Source: Ampullaceana balthica
Lineage: Eukaryota > Mollusca > Gastropoda > Lymnaeidae
Direction: 5' to 3'
Length of the DNA stretch: 64,000 bases
NCBI GenBank assembly: GCA_944989445.1
Contig: CALYLW010000994.1
Span: forward strand, 1 to 64,000
The notes beneath the pieces were generated by a model, which made no database searches, had not been told where the DNA came from, and saw nothing but the letters and a program-made list of their open reading frames with translations. The stretch's first letter is position 1. Each line of letters begins with the position of its first letter. The position numbers and the translations under genes were made by a program. Of this stretch, positions 1 through 11,132 are shown piece by piece.

Positions 1-71
1 TTACATGACCACTAGATAGAAAACATTTTGCCACAGACATCACATGTGAAAGGTCTTTCTCCCTGAATGTG
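1..71 (-). pseudogene. Frameshifted continuation of zinc-finger array A
   Basis: Left of the array frame the finger pattern continues (GERPFTCDVCGK) but in a different frame, because the linker near position 71 reads CTCCCTG where its sister copies read CTCCTG. A second extra base near 32 breaks the CGKCF motif. The array continues beyond the window, so how many fingers follow cannot be said. A sequencing error is possible, but array B is also frameshifted at the same end. Confidence 0.6.
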
Positions 72-1335
72 ACCTTTTGTGTCTAATTAAGACACCAGAT
101 TGTGAAAAACATTTCCCACAAACATCACATTTGAAAGGTTTTTCTCCTGAATGTATCCTTTTGTGTGAACTTAACGGACCAGATTGTGTAAAACATTTCC
201 CACAAACATCACATTTGAAAGGTTCTTCTCCTGAATGTGTCCTTTTGTGATTACTTAAGTGACCAGATTCTGTAAAACATTTCGCACAAACATCACATTT
301 GAAAGGTTTTTCTCCTGAATGTGTCATTTTGTGTCTAGTTACATGACCACTAGATAGAAAACATTTGCCACAGACATCACATGTGAAAGGTCTTTCTCCT
401 GAATGTGACCTTTGGTGTGTACTTAAGACACCAGATTGTGTAAAACATTTCCCACAAACATCACATTTGAAAGGTTTTTCTCCTGAATGTGTCCTTTTGT
501 GTTTACTTAATTGACCAGTTCCTGTAAAACATTTCCCACAAACATCACATTTGAAAGGTTTTTCTCCTGAATGTGTCCTTTTGTGAATACTTAAGTGACC
601 AGATTGTGTAAAACATTTCCCACAAACATCACATTTGAAAGGTTTTGCTCCTGAATGTGTCCTTTTGTGATTACTTAAGTCACAAGATTGTGTAAAACAT
701 TTCCCACAAACATCACATTTGAAAGGTTTTTCTCCTGAATGTGTCATTTTGTGTCTAGTTACATGACCACTAGATAGAAAACATTTGCCACAGACATCAC
801 ATGTGAAAGGTCTTTCTCCTGAATGTGACCTTTGGTGTGTACTTAAGACACCAGATTGTGTAAAACATTTCCCACAAACATCACATTTGAAAGATTTTTC
901 TCCTGAATGTGTCCTTTTGTGTTTACTTAATTGACCAGTTCCTGTAAAACATTTCCCACAAACATCACATTTGAAAGGTTTTTCTCCTGAATGTGTCATT
1001 TTGTGTCTAGTTACATGACCACTAGATAGAAAACATTTGCCACAGACATCACATGTGAAAGGTCTTTCTCCTGAATGTGACCTTTGGTGTGTACTTAAGA
1101 CACCAGATTGTGTAAAACATTTCCCACAAACATCACACTTGTAAGGTTTTTCTCCTGAATGTGACCTTTGGTGTGTACGTAAGACACCAGATTGTGTAAA
1201 AAATTTCCCACAAACGTCACATTTGAAAGGTTTTGTTCCTGAATGTGTCCTTTTGTGATTACTTAAGTCACCAGATTGTGTAAAACCATTCCCACAAACA
1301 TCCCATTTGAAAGTTTTTTCTCCTGAATGTGCCAT
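40..1335 (-). CDS. C2H2 zinc-finger array protein, copy A (partial, runs off left edge)
   Basis: The 431-residue frame is almost wholly tandem C2H2 fingers, about 15 of them, of the form C-x2-C-x12-H-x3-H, joined by HSGEKPF/HSGERPF linkers (a variant of the usual TGEKP). Such arrays bind DNA in the nucleus; the target is unknown. Helix contact residues are repetitive: QSGVLSTH, SSGHVTRH, GTGQLSKH, QSGDLSNH, ESGHLSNH. The first finger has Trp for its first Cys. A three-finger block (QSGVL, SSGHV, then a GTGQL or similar finger) recurs three times with nearly identical DNA, so the array grew by internal duplication. The ATG lies in a finger linker, and a finger with Tyr for Cys sits just upstream, so it may not be the true start. 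Near position 71 an extra C in the linker shifts the frame; a further finger continues to base 1 in another frame with a second indel near 32. No KRAB, BTB, ZAD or other N-terminal domain is visible. The array may be real or decaying; its function is inferred from the family only. Confidence 0.8.
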   Translation of the reverse strand: MAHSGEKTFKWDVCGNGFTQSGDLSNHKRTHSGTKPFKCDVCGKFFTQSGVLRTHQRSHSGEKPYKCDVCGKCFTQSGVLSTHQRSHSGERPFTCDVCGKCFLSSGHVTRHKMTHSGEKPFKCDVCGKCFTGTGQLSKHKRTHSGEKSFKCDVCGKCFTQSGVLSTHQRSHSGERPFTCDVCGKCFLSSGHVTRHKMTHSGEKPFKCDVCGKCFTQSCDLSNHKRTHSGAKPFKCDVCGKCFTQSGHLSIHKRTHSGEKPFKCDVCGKCFTGTGQLSKHKRTHSGEKPFKCDVCGKCFTQSGVLSTHQRSHSGERPFTCDVCGKCFLSSGHVTRHKMTHSGEKPFKCDVCAKCFTESGHLSNHKRTHSGEEPFKCDVCGKCFTQSGPLSSHKRIHSGEKPFKCDVCGKCFSQSGVLIRHKRSHSGRKTFHM

Positions 1336-1913
1336 TTCGTGTTGAGTTAGATTACCAGATTTAGTGAAACATTTCCCATATACATCACATTTGAAATGTT
1401 TTTTTAAATATAAGTTTGTCTTTATGTCTTATGTTACCTGACTATAGTAACATTCCCCATAGATATCAAATTTAAAAGCTTTTTCTCAAGAATGTGTTCT
1501 GTGTTTAATTCAGTGATCAAAATGTATATAAATCTATCACACTTTTATAACATTTCAAGTTTTTTCTCCCATGTGTGTTTTCTTCAGTATGATTTGCTTG
1601 ACACTGACAGAGAAGATGTTACATTAATCTTGAGATTTATTTTCTAATAGGTATTTTTACCTATCATATGATAAGTCAGTCTAAATATTTCCACTTGCTT
1701 CATTTGGCAGTAGTGTTAACTGTGTTTCTTAAGTCATGCTCCAGGTGTGTTTGATGAAGTGATAGATTTGCACTTGACATATCTGAAACTCAAAGAGAAA
1801 GTTCAGTAGTTAGTAGTTGCTGTAATGAATGTAGAAACTGGTGAGCAAAATTTTAAAGGACTGAAATAAAAATGGAATTAAGCCCTCAAATGAAAAACAA
1901 ATGTCATATAACA
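1336..1913. repeat. 5' flank of array A, shared with unit B (50760-51318)
   Basis: This stretch is near-identical to 50760-51318. It starts with a degenerate finger (Tyr in place of a Cys), then about 500 bases with stops in all frames. The similarity goes well past the zinc fingers, which shows the arrays are joined by segmental duplication rather than by conserved coding motifs alone. The likely upstream intron or promoter of the zinc-finger gene lies here, but no promoter element can be singled out. Confidence 0.8.
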
Positions 1914-2572
1914 TGCGCTTGAGGTTTTACATATGCAGCTCACTCATTCTCTCACTTATAGATCGCTCTTGCCTTCTAAATTATATATCTTTAATTTGTA
2001 TACCAAACACCCGCCCCACGTTTTTAGTCATATTAATAATTAAATCAAAGTACTTGAGCTTATAGGTTTTAAATTATTTTCTTCTTTTTTAGTCCACTTT
2101 TAAAGACCTGGGTTTTTAAAAATATTTTTTTACCTCTATTTATTTTATTTGAAAATTAGCATATTTCAAACCACTTTTTTGTCATTTAAGTATGTATTTA
2201 GTGTCAGGCTGCAGTCTAATAACGAAACCCGCGTGAAGTCCATGTGAAACGTCATTCTTTTTTTAAAAAATGTAAACAATCAAATATTTTAGTACAACTT
2301 TACTTTAAAGTTACACGTTTGATGTGACGTCACATTTCTTAAACACCCCACCCACCCCCTTTCGTCCCAAATGGTCTACCCCCCTCTAGGTGTGTGACGT
2401 CATTTATGGACCGCCCCTTTGTGAGGTCATACTGGAGGGGGGTCTAAGCTTTTGTAACGAAGTGTGACGAGGGGGTGGGGTAATGATCAGTCAAAATCGC
2501 GTGACGTCATTCATTGGCGACCCCATTATAGTTTTTTGTAATATCGTGTTTTTATGTTGAAATTATTGATTG
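1914..2572. mobile_element. Unit-A-specific insert: GGGGCCGTCC-family end
   Basis: Absent from the matching place in unit B. The left part (about 1915-2090), including a TACCAAACACCCGCCC motif, resembles 45500-46300. The right part (about 2255-2420) matches the right ends of the elements at 27896 and 45208, with the TGACGTCA motifs and a terminal GTGACGTCATTTATGG followed by CCGCCCC. A second GACGTCA/G-rich unit follows to about 2520. No coding capacity is seen. Confidence 0.55.
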
Positions 2573-2800
2573 GCAATGGAATTTGAAAGGAAATTCAAAG
2601 ACTTCAACAATCTGGAAACACTCTTCAATATCCGCAGTTCGCAACTTTGTGCAGAAGCTGATTCAGCCCCACAGAGGATAAACTGTCAGAGTTGCTTGAT
2701 TTACAAGCAAATCATAACCCGAAGGAGAAATTTTATTTGTATTCATGTTTTCTTTCTTCTTTTGTAGTTTGTTAATAAATTAGTTACAGCACTGAAGCCA
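2573..2800 (+). pseudogene. hAT-type transposase C-terminal relic, unit A
   Basis: The peptide AMEFERKFKDFNNLETLF followed by NIRSS and an APQR motif is the pattern seen near the C-terminus of SCAND3/ZBED5/GTF2IRD2-type hAT transposase-derived proteins. The frame shifts right after APQR; the next phase gives LSELLDLQADCNPKEKF, the expected continuation. Unit B has a longer version (54367-54740), so this copy is truncated on its left by the insert ending near 2572. Non-functional relic. Confidence 0.65.
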
Positions 2801-3641
2801 CTGTCCACTAAATATAAATGATGAAGGAAAATTTAATCAAGAATTTTTGAATTACAGCTCATATTTCAGGATAAGCTGTAGGGATCTCCATTTTTCAGCC
2901 AGAATTGTTGGTAGCCGCTTTTGAATTGAAATTTAATTCATCATTTGTAGATCCTTCCATCAGTTCTTGTAACTGTGGATATTATTCTGTGTTGTCACTT
3001 CAAAAAGGATCCAAAATCCAAGTAGGTATGTTCATTTTCAAAATATCATCAAATCGTTGATAAAAATATAAAAGGAGAGCATCCAAGTGCTGACAATAAG
3101 AAAGTATGTTTTCATCATTTTATTCCTGCTCCTGATAAATTTGGGAACTGGCTGAATTTCCCTCATTCAAAATTTCTTTTGTACAGAAGTTTTGTTACAA
3201 ATGCAGAAATAATGTTGTTATTAAAGTTAGTTCATCGGTCAAGTAAGCGATGTCACCTTTTAATTGAATTAAATTGTATCGTAAAGCATTATTTTTTATC
3301 TTACAAGTAATTCAGCATCACGTTAAACAGCTTATAAAACCATTTTAAACAAACTCCCTTTGACAACCAACGAACTTCTGTAAGAAGTAGCAAACGATTA
3401 AATTCTTCATAGTTTTCAATACAAAGATGTAAAATAATCTGTCATTCAATAATTTGCTTCTGATTGTGTTGATAGCTTTAATTACATATTGTAATGAATT
3501 ATGTGGGCGTGCACTTAAATTTTCGCAACTAGATGTTGACGATTAATTATATATAGTGTGCTCTGAATGCATTCAGCACCTCATTTGTCAAATATGCAAG
3601 AACACCCCTGCAGCGTCCTACTATTGATAGAGCACCATCTA

Positions 3642-5627
3642 TGGCACTCCAATACTCGCGTCGCGGGCAGGAAAAAAACGCGGGCTGGACAGCGGCGATC
3701 GCTGTGATGAGCTAGCGCTGTTCGTTTTCGGTAGATGTCGGGTTGTTTCGTTCTTTTTCGTCATTTCTAAAAATAAATGAACTTCGTTCGTTTAATTCAA
3801 ATCCGCAGTGAATGCCGGTCAGAACGGTATAAATAGATTGGAAATCCGACCCCGCTAAGACTACCATTTTTAAAGTAAACAATGAATAAGTGACTTTACT
3901 GTCTTATTCTGTTTTTGTTAAATCTTTGACGGGCCTGCAGATTACATTGATGCATAGTTTTAATATCGCTTAAAATGATTCACTTAATTTCAAGACTATT
4001 GATCTCAGTCTGACTTAATGAGAGTCAGCGGAAAATTTTAAAAAATTAAAACTAGCCGATTTTCCTTTGTTGATCTACCGGAAATAGTTTATCACTAATG
4101 TAAATAGTGGTATCATTATTACTATTTTTACCACGTTTAAAACAATTTAAATCAAAGTTTATTTTTTATAGATAGCTACCTTATGGCGATTAATTAAAAT
4201 AACTAAAAACTTATTTACCAATTTCTTTAAATCTTGGAAAATAAGTTGGCCACTTAACCGACTTAACCTATGTATTAATAATTAACAAAGACAAAGAAGA
4301 ACGTATGATTATGACATAATGATAAATTATGAAAATGAATGTCATATAATTTATTCATATTAATATAGACTAGTAAATCATGCTAATTCATATAATATAA
4401 CAGTAACATGTAGTTAGTTAAGTCAGTAGTTTGGAAGAAGTAGTAGTAATTATTTTATTGTTATTTTTCATAATTAAAAATTATCATTATTCCTTGTGAC
4501 TTGTGTACTTAGTAAAAAAAAAGAAAACCAAAGATGCATGAGACAACTTCAAACATTGTTGACCAGAACCAGACAGTTATAAATTCACCTCCATTAAAAA
4601 AAGTTGAAAATATATTTTTATATTGTGTTCTAAAAAGTTCATTGCAATAGCCTTAGCAGTAATAGTAGTCTAAAAGTTATAAATTTAAATGTAAATTGTC
4701 TCGGCCGTGTTCGGTTTTCAATTCACTTGTTTGTTTTTTTTAAATTAATGCATAAATAATATTAAACACTTTCATAATTATTATTTTTTAAATTAATTTC
4801 AACTGGAAATTATCTGTTTGTGCTGAAAATTTCATTGAAATAGCTTTAGAAGTCTAAAAGTAAGTTGTCTCGACTGTGTTCGTTTTTCCATTAATTTTTT
4901 AAAAATAAAAATATGCAAGTATTGTAATCTATATTTCATAAATTTTTTATTGCATTTATTTCAACTGGACATTATCATTATCTGTTTGTGCTAAAAATTT
5001 CATTGCAATAGCTTTAGTGGTCTCAAAGTTATATATTTAAATGTGAATTCTCTCTGCCGTGTTCGGTTTTCAATGTAGGTTTTAAAAAAAAATATGCATA
5101 AATTATCAGATTAAAATTTAATGAATAACTTTATTTGCATTAATTTTAATTGGGCATTGTCTGTTTGTACTGAAAATTTTACAGTTATGGGTTTGTTGGT
5201 TTAAAAGTTATGTTATTTTGTAGTATAACTGAATTTCAGGATGTTTGTCGCAATGACCCCGTTGTGCTTATATGGGCATATTTTATTAAATATATTTAAT
5301 TAATTCACAACTCATGAGTTATTTTTTGTTTAAGAATGTGTTATTAATGTATCCCCCAAATTGCAGGGCTCTAACTTCATTAATGACAAATTTATGAACA
5401 AAATACTGAGGGAAGAGCTAAAATTTGATCACAGTTTTTAGAATTAAATACAAAGTAACAAAGGTAAATAAGGAGGAAAATAATTCACTAAAAAATCATA
5501 ACTTCTATCCTATCAGAGATAGAGGAATATTTTTGGTGTCATTGGAAAGCTGAAAGCAAGCTCTTTCCTATGATATGCTGTTTGTATATGTCAGATGTAT
5601 TTGAAATTTTGAGTTGGAGTACCTAAG
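3642..5627. mobile_element. Unit-A-specific 2-kb insertion with degenerate internal repeats
   Basis: Unit B is continuous hAT relic here, while unit A carries about 2 kb of unrelated sequence, at the cost of about 220 bases present in B. The ends are weakly inverted: GGCACTCCAA at the left and TTGGAGTACC at the right. No protein is recognisable. The left 100 bases are GC-rich (3650-3745) in an otherwise AT-rich element. Confidence 0.5.
4610..5230. repeat. Four imperfect copies of an approximately 180-bp unit
   Basis: The motif GAAAATTTCATTGCAATAGC followed by TTTAG, GTCTAAAAGTTAT and then (in three copies) a GCCGTGTTCGGTTTTCAAT-like segment recurs near 4630, 4830, 5000 and 5170. Spacing is about 170-190 bases and the copies have diverged. 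It lies inside the unit-A-specific insertion and has no counterpart in unit B. Confidence 0.6.
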
Positions 5628-7379
5628 TCAATGAAACTTCAACACCCTTATAGCCATTTCAACAATTCTTATTTGCACTGTATTATTACTAAACAAATTT
5701 TTCTTGATAATATCAGATGCTGGCTTGTGTAGCACAGTAAATATTACTTCATGAATCGCTGGTATAATGTGTTCCTCACCAATAGTATGTTTTCCCAATT
5801 TTGTAATCATTAATCAAATATTGTGAGAAGCAAGCAAACCAACACAATCTTGTGTGGTAGCGGTTGAAAAGAACAGCCAATGTCTGTTTGCCAAATTTTT
5901 ATTTTAGCATTAGAAAATAAAATAAATCCTTATCTTGTTATCACCGTTAATTGTTAAATGTTCTTGTAGTGTGGAAGTGCGCAATTGCACATATCTAAGT
6001 GGAAGTGAGGGAGTTTGCCGGAACCAAACCAAAAAATTTTTCCCTAAACTTCTCTTCTTTCTTTTATGCTTTGGCCGCCCCATGGATCGCTGAAGCGCCC
6101 ACAAGGGGGCAGTAGCGCCCACTTTGGGAATCATGGCTATAAATTATAAATACAAGAACAAAGGTTTCACCAATCATAATTGACTACCCCTATATCATAT
6201 ATCATCAAGACTAGAATCCTGCACACAAACATTGCTTGTGGTCATGAAGAAGCCATCTACATTTAAAAACAGCCTAAATGTGTATTCCAAAATATTTTGT
6301 CCAACTGTCTCCACAGTATACCTGACACCAATTCAAATAAATCACATTTATGTCATCACTTTATAACTCATAAAAATGAATAGTAAATAAAAATATATTC
6401 AAGATTTTTTTTTAATTTTTAAAAATGTGGAGATTTTCATATTTTTTTTATCCAAGTCGACTGAAACTACCCAATCCATATATTTGAATTTGCAACAACG
6501 GCTGTCAATATTAATATTGTTGACAGTTGAAAAAAGGCCGGCACTACGTACACCGCGACCGTGGACCTAGCCAAAATACGAGATTTGGGCTGGAAACACC
6601 GCGGCGGTGAACCTAGCCAACGCATTGTGTCAGGGCTAGGTACACCGCGGTTAAAAATAGATATTATATAAAAGTTAATAGAAAATGATACCTTACCAAT
6701 AATTAAGCATAGATGTGAATAAATTACGCATTAGCTAAAAAGTATAAGTTATTTGGCAATCTTTCTGTATTTACTGGTTTAAATTTGTAAGTGTGCTTAG
6801 TTGCTAAGGCTAAACTTAAACTAAAAGCTATGGCTATCACTTATCAGCAATACCAGTAATAATTTCATATTTTGTTAGAGTTAGGTCCTTTATAGGGATA
6901 AGACAGTTTTATTGATATTGAATGATAATACTACAACACCTTGCCAAGTTTATTTAATTTTTATGTTCACCATGTATTTAGTGATGTTTATAGGGGGGTC
7001 TCTGGAAGTTTGTCAAGATGTTGACAAGGCGGAGGGGGGAGGTAAAAATCGCTTGCCAATACTCAAATTTCAAAACTATTTAGATTTAAAAAGTGATTAT
7101 AAAATGTCCATTCAACGCAAAATTTATGTTTCTGCAAAATGATACTCTATCATCTTCGACTCTTCATATCCCCCCTATTCCTATCTTTCTTCATTCAACG
7201 GCAACGAGGAACGCCACTATTTCTCTTTCAGGCTGTGGAAACTGACATAATTATCAACAAGTACCATTTTAACAAATACATTTTAAAGTTAAGATTATAT
7301 ACTAGTCTACTAGTGACAGTCTACCTGAACAAATTATAACCTGTGCGTGTAGGCTATCTTATTTGTCAATCCAGTGAAA

Positions 7380-7520
7380 AAATGTCCATAAATAACGTCA
7401 CGCGATTTTTGACGATTTTCACCCCCTCGTCACATGTCGTCAGAAAAATGTAGACCCCCCCCCCATTTTTTTCAATATGACGTCACAGAGCTGTCGTCCC
7501 CCCCCCCAAAAAAAACCAAC
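7380..7520 (+). mobile_element. GGGGCCGTCC-family left end (fragment)
   Basis: GTCCATAAATAACGTCACGC followed by a CCCCCTCGTCAC block, a GACCCCCCC run and a TGACGTCACAGAGC block is the layout of this family's ends elsewhere in the window. No matching right end is close by, so it is a fragment or solo end. Confidence 0.55.
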
Positions 7521-7837
7521 AACAACAAAAAAACAACGTATTTTCTATTTGAAAATGAAATAAATTAAAATCACTTTCTTCGCCCCTATACGTATAAGGT
7601 AAATATTTGAATATTATGTAATTGTTAATATCTTTGAATGAATACACATTTTAAAAATAAAAATTGAAATTAATTTTCCTTTTCTTTTGGTGTTTGTGTG
7701 TGTGTGTGGGGGGGGGTGTATTTACCTATATTATTATAATGGGGGAGGGGTCCGGTGGAAAACAACGTGTTCTACACTTTTTTTAAAGTTAGCTAGTCAA
7801 TGAGACAAAGAGATAATCTAATACTAATACAATCCTT

Positions 7838-8110
7838 TTGTTAAACATAAAGGTCATACTCATACTCATAGCGATGGTGATAGAAACACCTTTACCTAGC
7901 CGTATGCAAGAACAAACTCATACCGATTCTCGTTCCCGTCTCGAATTTGGGTATGGAATGGGTCGCCTAAACTATCTACGAAATCCAACATACAATCATT
8001 TTTTAAAATTTAAAACTCTAACAAAAATGAAACACTTAACATAAATCCATTAAATATTAAAGCATGCATAGGCGTAAGACTGTGTAGAAATAGAAGGAGA
8101 TTCTGTAACA
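7838..8110 (+). pseudogene. LINE 3' end (fragment 1)
   Basis: Translation gives RMQEQTHTDSRSRLEFGYGM and then GRLNYLRNP, a degraded match to the C-terminus at 18720-18879 (YARTNTYKFSFFPSGIRAWN). It is followed by the same 3' tail with GTGTAGAAATAGAAGGAGAT and ends in AAAGATAAGAC. It is one of three 5'-truncated copies of this LINE in the window, a normal outcome of target-primed reverse transcription. Confidence 0.7.
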
Positions 8111-8234
8111 CAAAAGATAAGACAGGCTTTTTTTTTGTGAATGCTTCATTGATACTTGGATATGCACGTAGTATAAAACACCATTTGCGAGCACCCACAT
8201 TGTGGTTTTAAAATTAAAATAATAACAATTTTAA

Positions 8235-8335
8235 AAAAATGTATTCCATCACAGAGATTCGAACCCGACACCACCTACGTAACCACTAATTCACTGCACT
8301 TTACCATTCACCTGGAACTGCTCATGAAATATGTT
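8235..8335 (-). repeat. Possible tRNA-derived SINE fragment
   Basis: On the minus strand GGTGTCGGGTTCGAATCTCT is a good pol III B box, and GGTAAAGTGCAGTGAATTAG about 30 bases upstream is a weak A-box-like stretch. A T-rich run follows on the 3' side. The cloverleaf cannot be completed, so it is not a functional tRNA gene. One copy only is seen. Confidence 0.35.
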
Positions 8336-8625
8336 GGTTTTTAAAAGTTATAACTAATTATGATGGAATGGTGACCGAAATAGCTTTCTTAAACATTCAG
8401 CAATTTAACAATTGCATAGATACATTGATTATTTAAGGTCTACTGTTTATTTGCATAGGGATGACACACTTTTAGCCTAAATATAGTGAAATCATCTCAT
8501 TTTTTTAGCCGCGGTGTACCTAGGCCAAAGCCAATGGTTTAGCTAGGTACACCGCGGCGGTGTAAGCAGGCCAAGGACGACGGTTTAGCTGGGTGCACCG
8601 CCGCGGTGTCTGTAGACACTTCGTT

Positions 8626-9245
8626 TAAAAAAAGCTGCCGGTGTACCCTACAAAATTTGTATTGTACCTAGTACCTGTTCAAAATGCCTCAAAATATGAT
8701 ATAAATCATTGTGCCAATAAAGTTTAGTGTATTATTAATAATACACTATACTCTATACAGATTTGTTTTTAAAATTAAAATTTTGAATTTTAAGGAAAGC
8801 TCCAAACATCTAAAAATTAATTTTTGGCCATGATTTTAACAAACAATTTTAAGAAAAATAAACTAACTGGATGGCGCCTAAAAAGATAGAAATATAAAGA
8901 TTTAAAATTCGTCGTAATAATAAAAAAAATACTATTAGTATTAGAGATTGGCTATCACTTTCGACTTCATTAGGAAAAATCGATAACTGGAAAGTGTTGG
9001 TTTATCACAAAATAACTTCTAATTAAATTTGGATGTGTCAAAATTTAACTCATTTATTTTTGACAATCAGTTTAAAGAATAGACTTTATAAATAAAATAA
9101 ATGTAATTTTACACGACTTATAGTAAGTAAAAGAAAATAATTCTAAACTTACCTATTCTCCAAACAAAGTTTTTCCGCAACAAGCACTAAGTCTAAGGTT
9201 TTTTTAAAAAAAAGATCGCCGTCGCAATGACCGCCGGTCAAGTGC
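8626..9245. repeat. Old GGGTACCCGGG-type element remnant, shared with unit B
   Basis: It begins AAGCTGCC-GGTGTACCC and is collinear with 56634-57285 in unit B, apart from small indels. The start resembles one terminus of the hAT family found at 22552-23852 and 35096-36993, so an older copy of that family was present before the segmental duplication. No coding sequence. Confidence 0.55.
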
Positions 9246-9267
9246 GAATAAAATGGGCAACAATTTA

Positions 9268-9950
9268 AAGGTTGCCAGATTGTAATTTGGGTAAAAGGCC
9301 AAACTGACTACCAAAAAAAGGCCAAACTTATGTTATATGAGATTTGTGGCGATGTATGGCGAGGGGGGAGGGTGCTTTTAAGAACTGTGACGTCATATTG
9401 GAAAGGGTGTAGCTCTTGCTTTCGTGTGACGAATACATTGAAAAATCTTCCAAAATCACGTGACGTCATTTTGGGACGGCTCATAACGGAGGAAAATTAT
9501 TTAACTTTTTAAAATGGTAGAACCAGGAGAAAAAGGATAATAAATGTGTAAATGACAATGTCCGTATGTATTGTACTCACAAAATAGACTATGATACTAA
9601 CATACAAATTTGAAAGAAAAGCTTCAGGTCATCCTTCTCCTCTAGACTGCAGTATTATTATAAACTTCATCAGATGTCAAGTCATCAAGCATTCTTGGTG
9701 ACATGAGAAAGTCCTTACTTCATTTATTTGTAAACAAAAGCTCAGCTCAGACTCTAACAATAGCGTCTATATCTGGTTTTTTCTTAATAGCCTCTTCGTT
9801 AAACTTTTTTAAAAAAAATTAATGTCTTACATACACGTAAGCTATTCAAAATTAAAAAATAATTAATAAGGTTATGACTTATTGGCGAATTTTTATTTTT
9901 TTTTATTTTGTGATGAAGATTATTTTTATATATTATATATATAATATATA

Positions 9951-9988
<38 letters not shown>

Positions 9989-10090
9989 GAAAAAGGCAAA
10001 AAAAGCAAAACAAAATATTTTGAGGCCAAACCCTCTTAAATAGGCCAAATTTTAAAACTTTGGCCTTAAAAAGGCCAATATGGCAACAAT
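9268..10090. mobile_element. Degenerate GGTTGCCA-end element containing an AT microsatellite
   Basis: The left end GGTTGCCAGATTGTAATTTG and the right end AATATGGCAACA are inverted relative to each other, with GGCCAAA motifs near both. The interior has a degenerate GACGTCA block (9395-9480) and an (AT)n tract. A new copy of the left terminus starts at 10101. No target duplication could be recognised. Confidence 0.4.
9923..9986. repeat. (AT)n microsatellite
   Basis: About 60 bases of TA/AT dinucleotides with few interruptions. Confidence 0.9.
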
Positions 10091-10129
10091 AAGTTTACAA
10101 GGTTGCCATGTTTTAATTTGGATAAAAAG

Positions 10130-10602
10130 TAGGGTTGCGGAAATTATCGATTGATTTCTCGATAAAATTCGATTAAAATTTAAGAACATATTTATAATAT
10201 TTTTAAAATTTTTAGTAATAAATAATTAATTATTAATAATTAATAATAATTTGTATATATTTTTTACGTACAAACATCTCCCGCGTAATATTAAAATTTA
10301 TTTTATTTATTTATGTGGACCGGCATAAACTAAAAAAAATTGTGGACAGACAGGAACGAAATCAAGTTAATGAATAAAAACGTGGTAAAAATGGCTGACA
10401 CTATCAGTGGAGGGAAACAGGGGAAATAACTCAATAATTATTTTTTTAAAGTCAATTACCTGTTTTTGTTACTTCTCTTGAAATGTTCAGTTTAATGACG
10501 TCATAAATTTCTATTTTTGGCTTTAATCGAAATTATCGATTAATTAATCGATAATTTTTCAAAAGTTAACGATTAAATTTAAATTAATCGATAACAGCCC
10601 TA
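10130..10602. mobile_element. hAT MITE (TAGGGYTGCGG ends) with perfect 8-bp target duplication
   Basis: Ends are TAGGGTTGCGGAAATTATCG and TTAATCGATAACAGCCCTA, with many ATCGATTAAT palindromes just inside. ATAAAAAG flanks it at 10122-10129 and 10603-10610, the 8-bp duplication typical of hAT. A related copy is at 14453-15079. Non-coding. Confidence 0.85.
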
Positions 10603-11132
10603 ATAAAAAGTATTAAAAGTATTTAAAAAAAAACAATAACCAGAAATCAGTACATTTAACAAGAATTTTCTTCAACAACACAAAGTTTAACCGGAATTTA
10701 CTAACTAGTAACTATTTTATTTACTCATGTCATTAAATTATTTTCATTTTTATAGCTGATATATTAATTTTATGTTACAAAATGATAATTTTAAGTTAAT
10801 TTGTAACTATTAGTTTATACTATACACTATATAGTTAAACAGGAGCCTTGGAAACTGGGAGAGGCTGAGAGTTGGCTTTCGTTTTTAATTTGTTTGTCAT
10901 TGACTAGTATGTTGACGGTGGTCAATCTTTCAATACTTTCAATTCAGTATTCAAATTTAAACATTTTACGTATATGATATAAGTTATATCTTAGTAATAA
11001 TTTTATATTCATTTTTTCTGTTGAACTTTAAATGGCACTTGCAATTGTGATTTGATTTGCGAACTTAAACATAAAAAGGATGCTTTTCTCGCGTGTTATA
11101 TCTTATTCAGTCTTATAATTTTGAAACTCTAT
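10603..11132. other. Cargo between two MITE copies: AT-rich, no gene seen
   Basis: AT-rich sequence with no ORF or family I recognise. It is part of the 5-kb block missing from unit B. Confidence 0.4.

Larger units (their letters stand above)
2800..6290 (-). pseudogene. hAT (ZBED5-like) transposase relic, minus strand, split by a 2-kb insertion
   Basis: Read on the minus strand, 6134-5630 gives a stretch with KHTIGEEHIIPAIHEVI and SNNTVQIRIVEMA, motifs shared by ZBED5/SCAND3-type hAT transposases just before the catalytic core. Below the insertion, about 3640-3300 gives AIDGALSIVGRYRGVLAYLK and further decayed core sequence (the unit B copy reads the same). Several stops are present. The piece is interrupted at 3642-5627. 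Unit B holds the same relic without the insertion (55150-56290). Confidence 0.6.
6537..8625. mobile_element. Element with GGTACACCGCGG subterminal repeats (unit A only)
   Basis: Both ends carry several direct and inverted copies of AGGTACACCGCGG or its complement (6545-6660 and 8505-8630), and the outer ends resemble each other in inverted orientation (CACTACGTACACCGCG against GTCTACAGACACCGCG). Unit B goes straight from TATTGTTGAAAAC to AAGCTGCCCG, so the block is an insertion. Repeated subterminal motifs and a CACTA-like end suggest an EnSpm/CACTA-type non-autonomous element, but the right end does not read as a clean TAGTG, so the class is uncertain. The interior carries a GACGTCA-type block, a LINE tail and a SINE-like stretch. 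Confidence 0.55.

Noticed and set aside
8235..8335. tRNA gene
   Set aside because: Only a B box and a weak A box are present; no cloverleaf can be formed. Listed as a possible SINE fragment instead.
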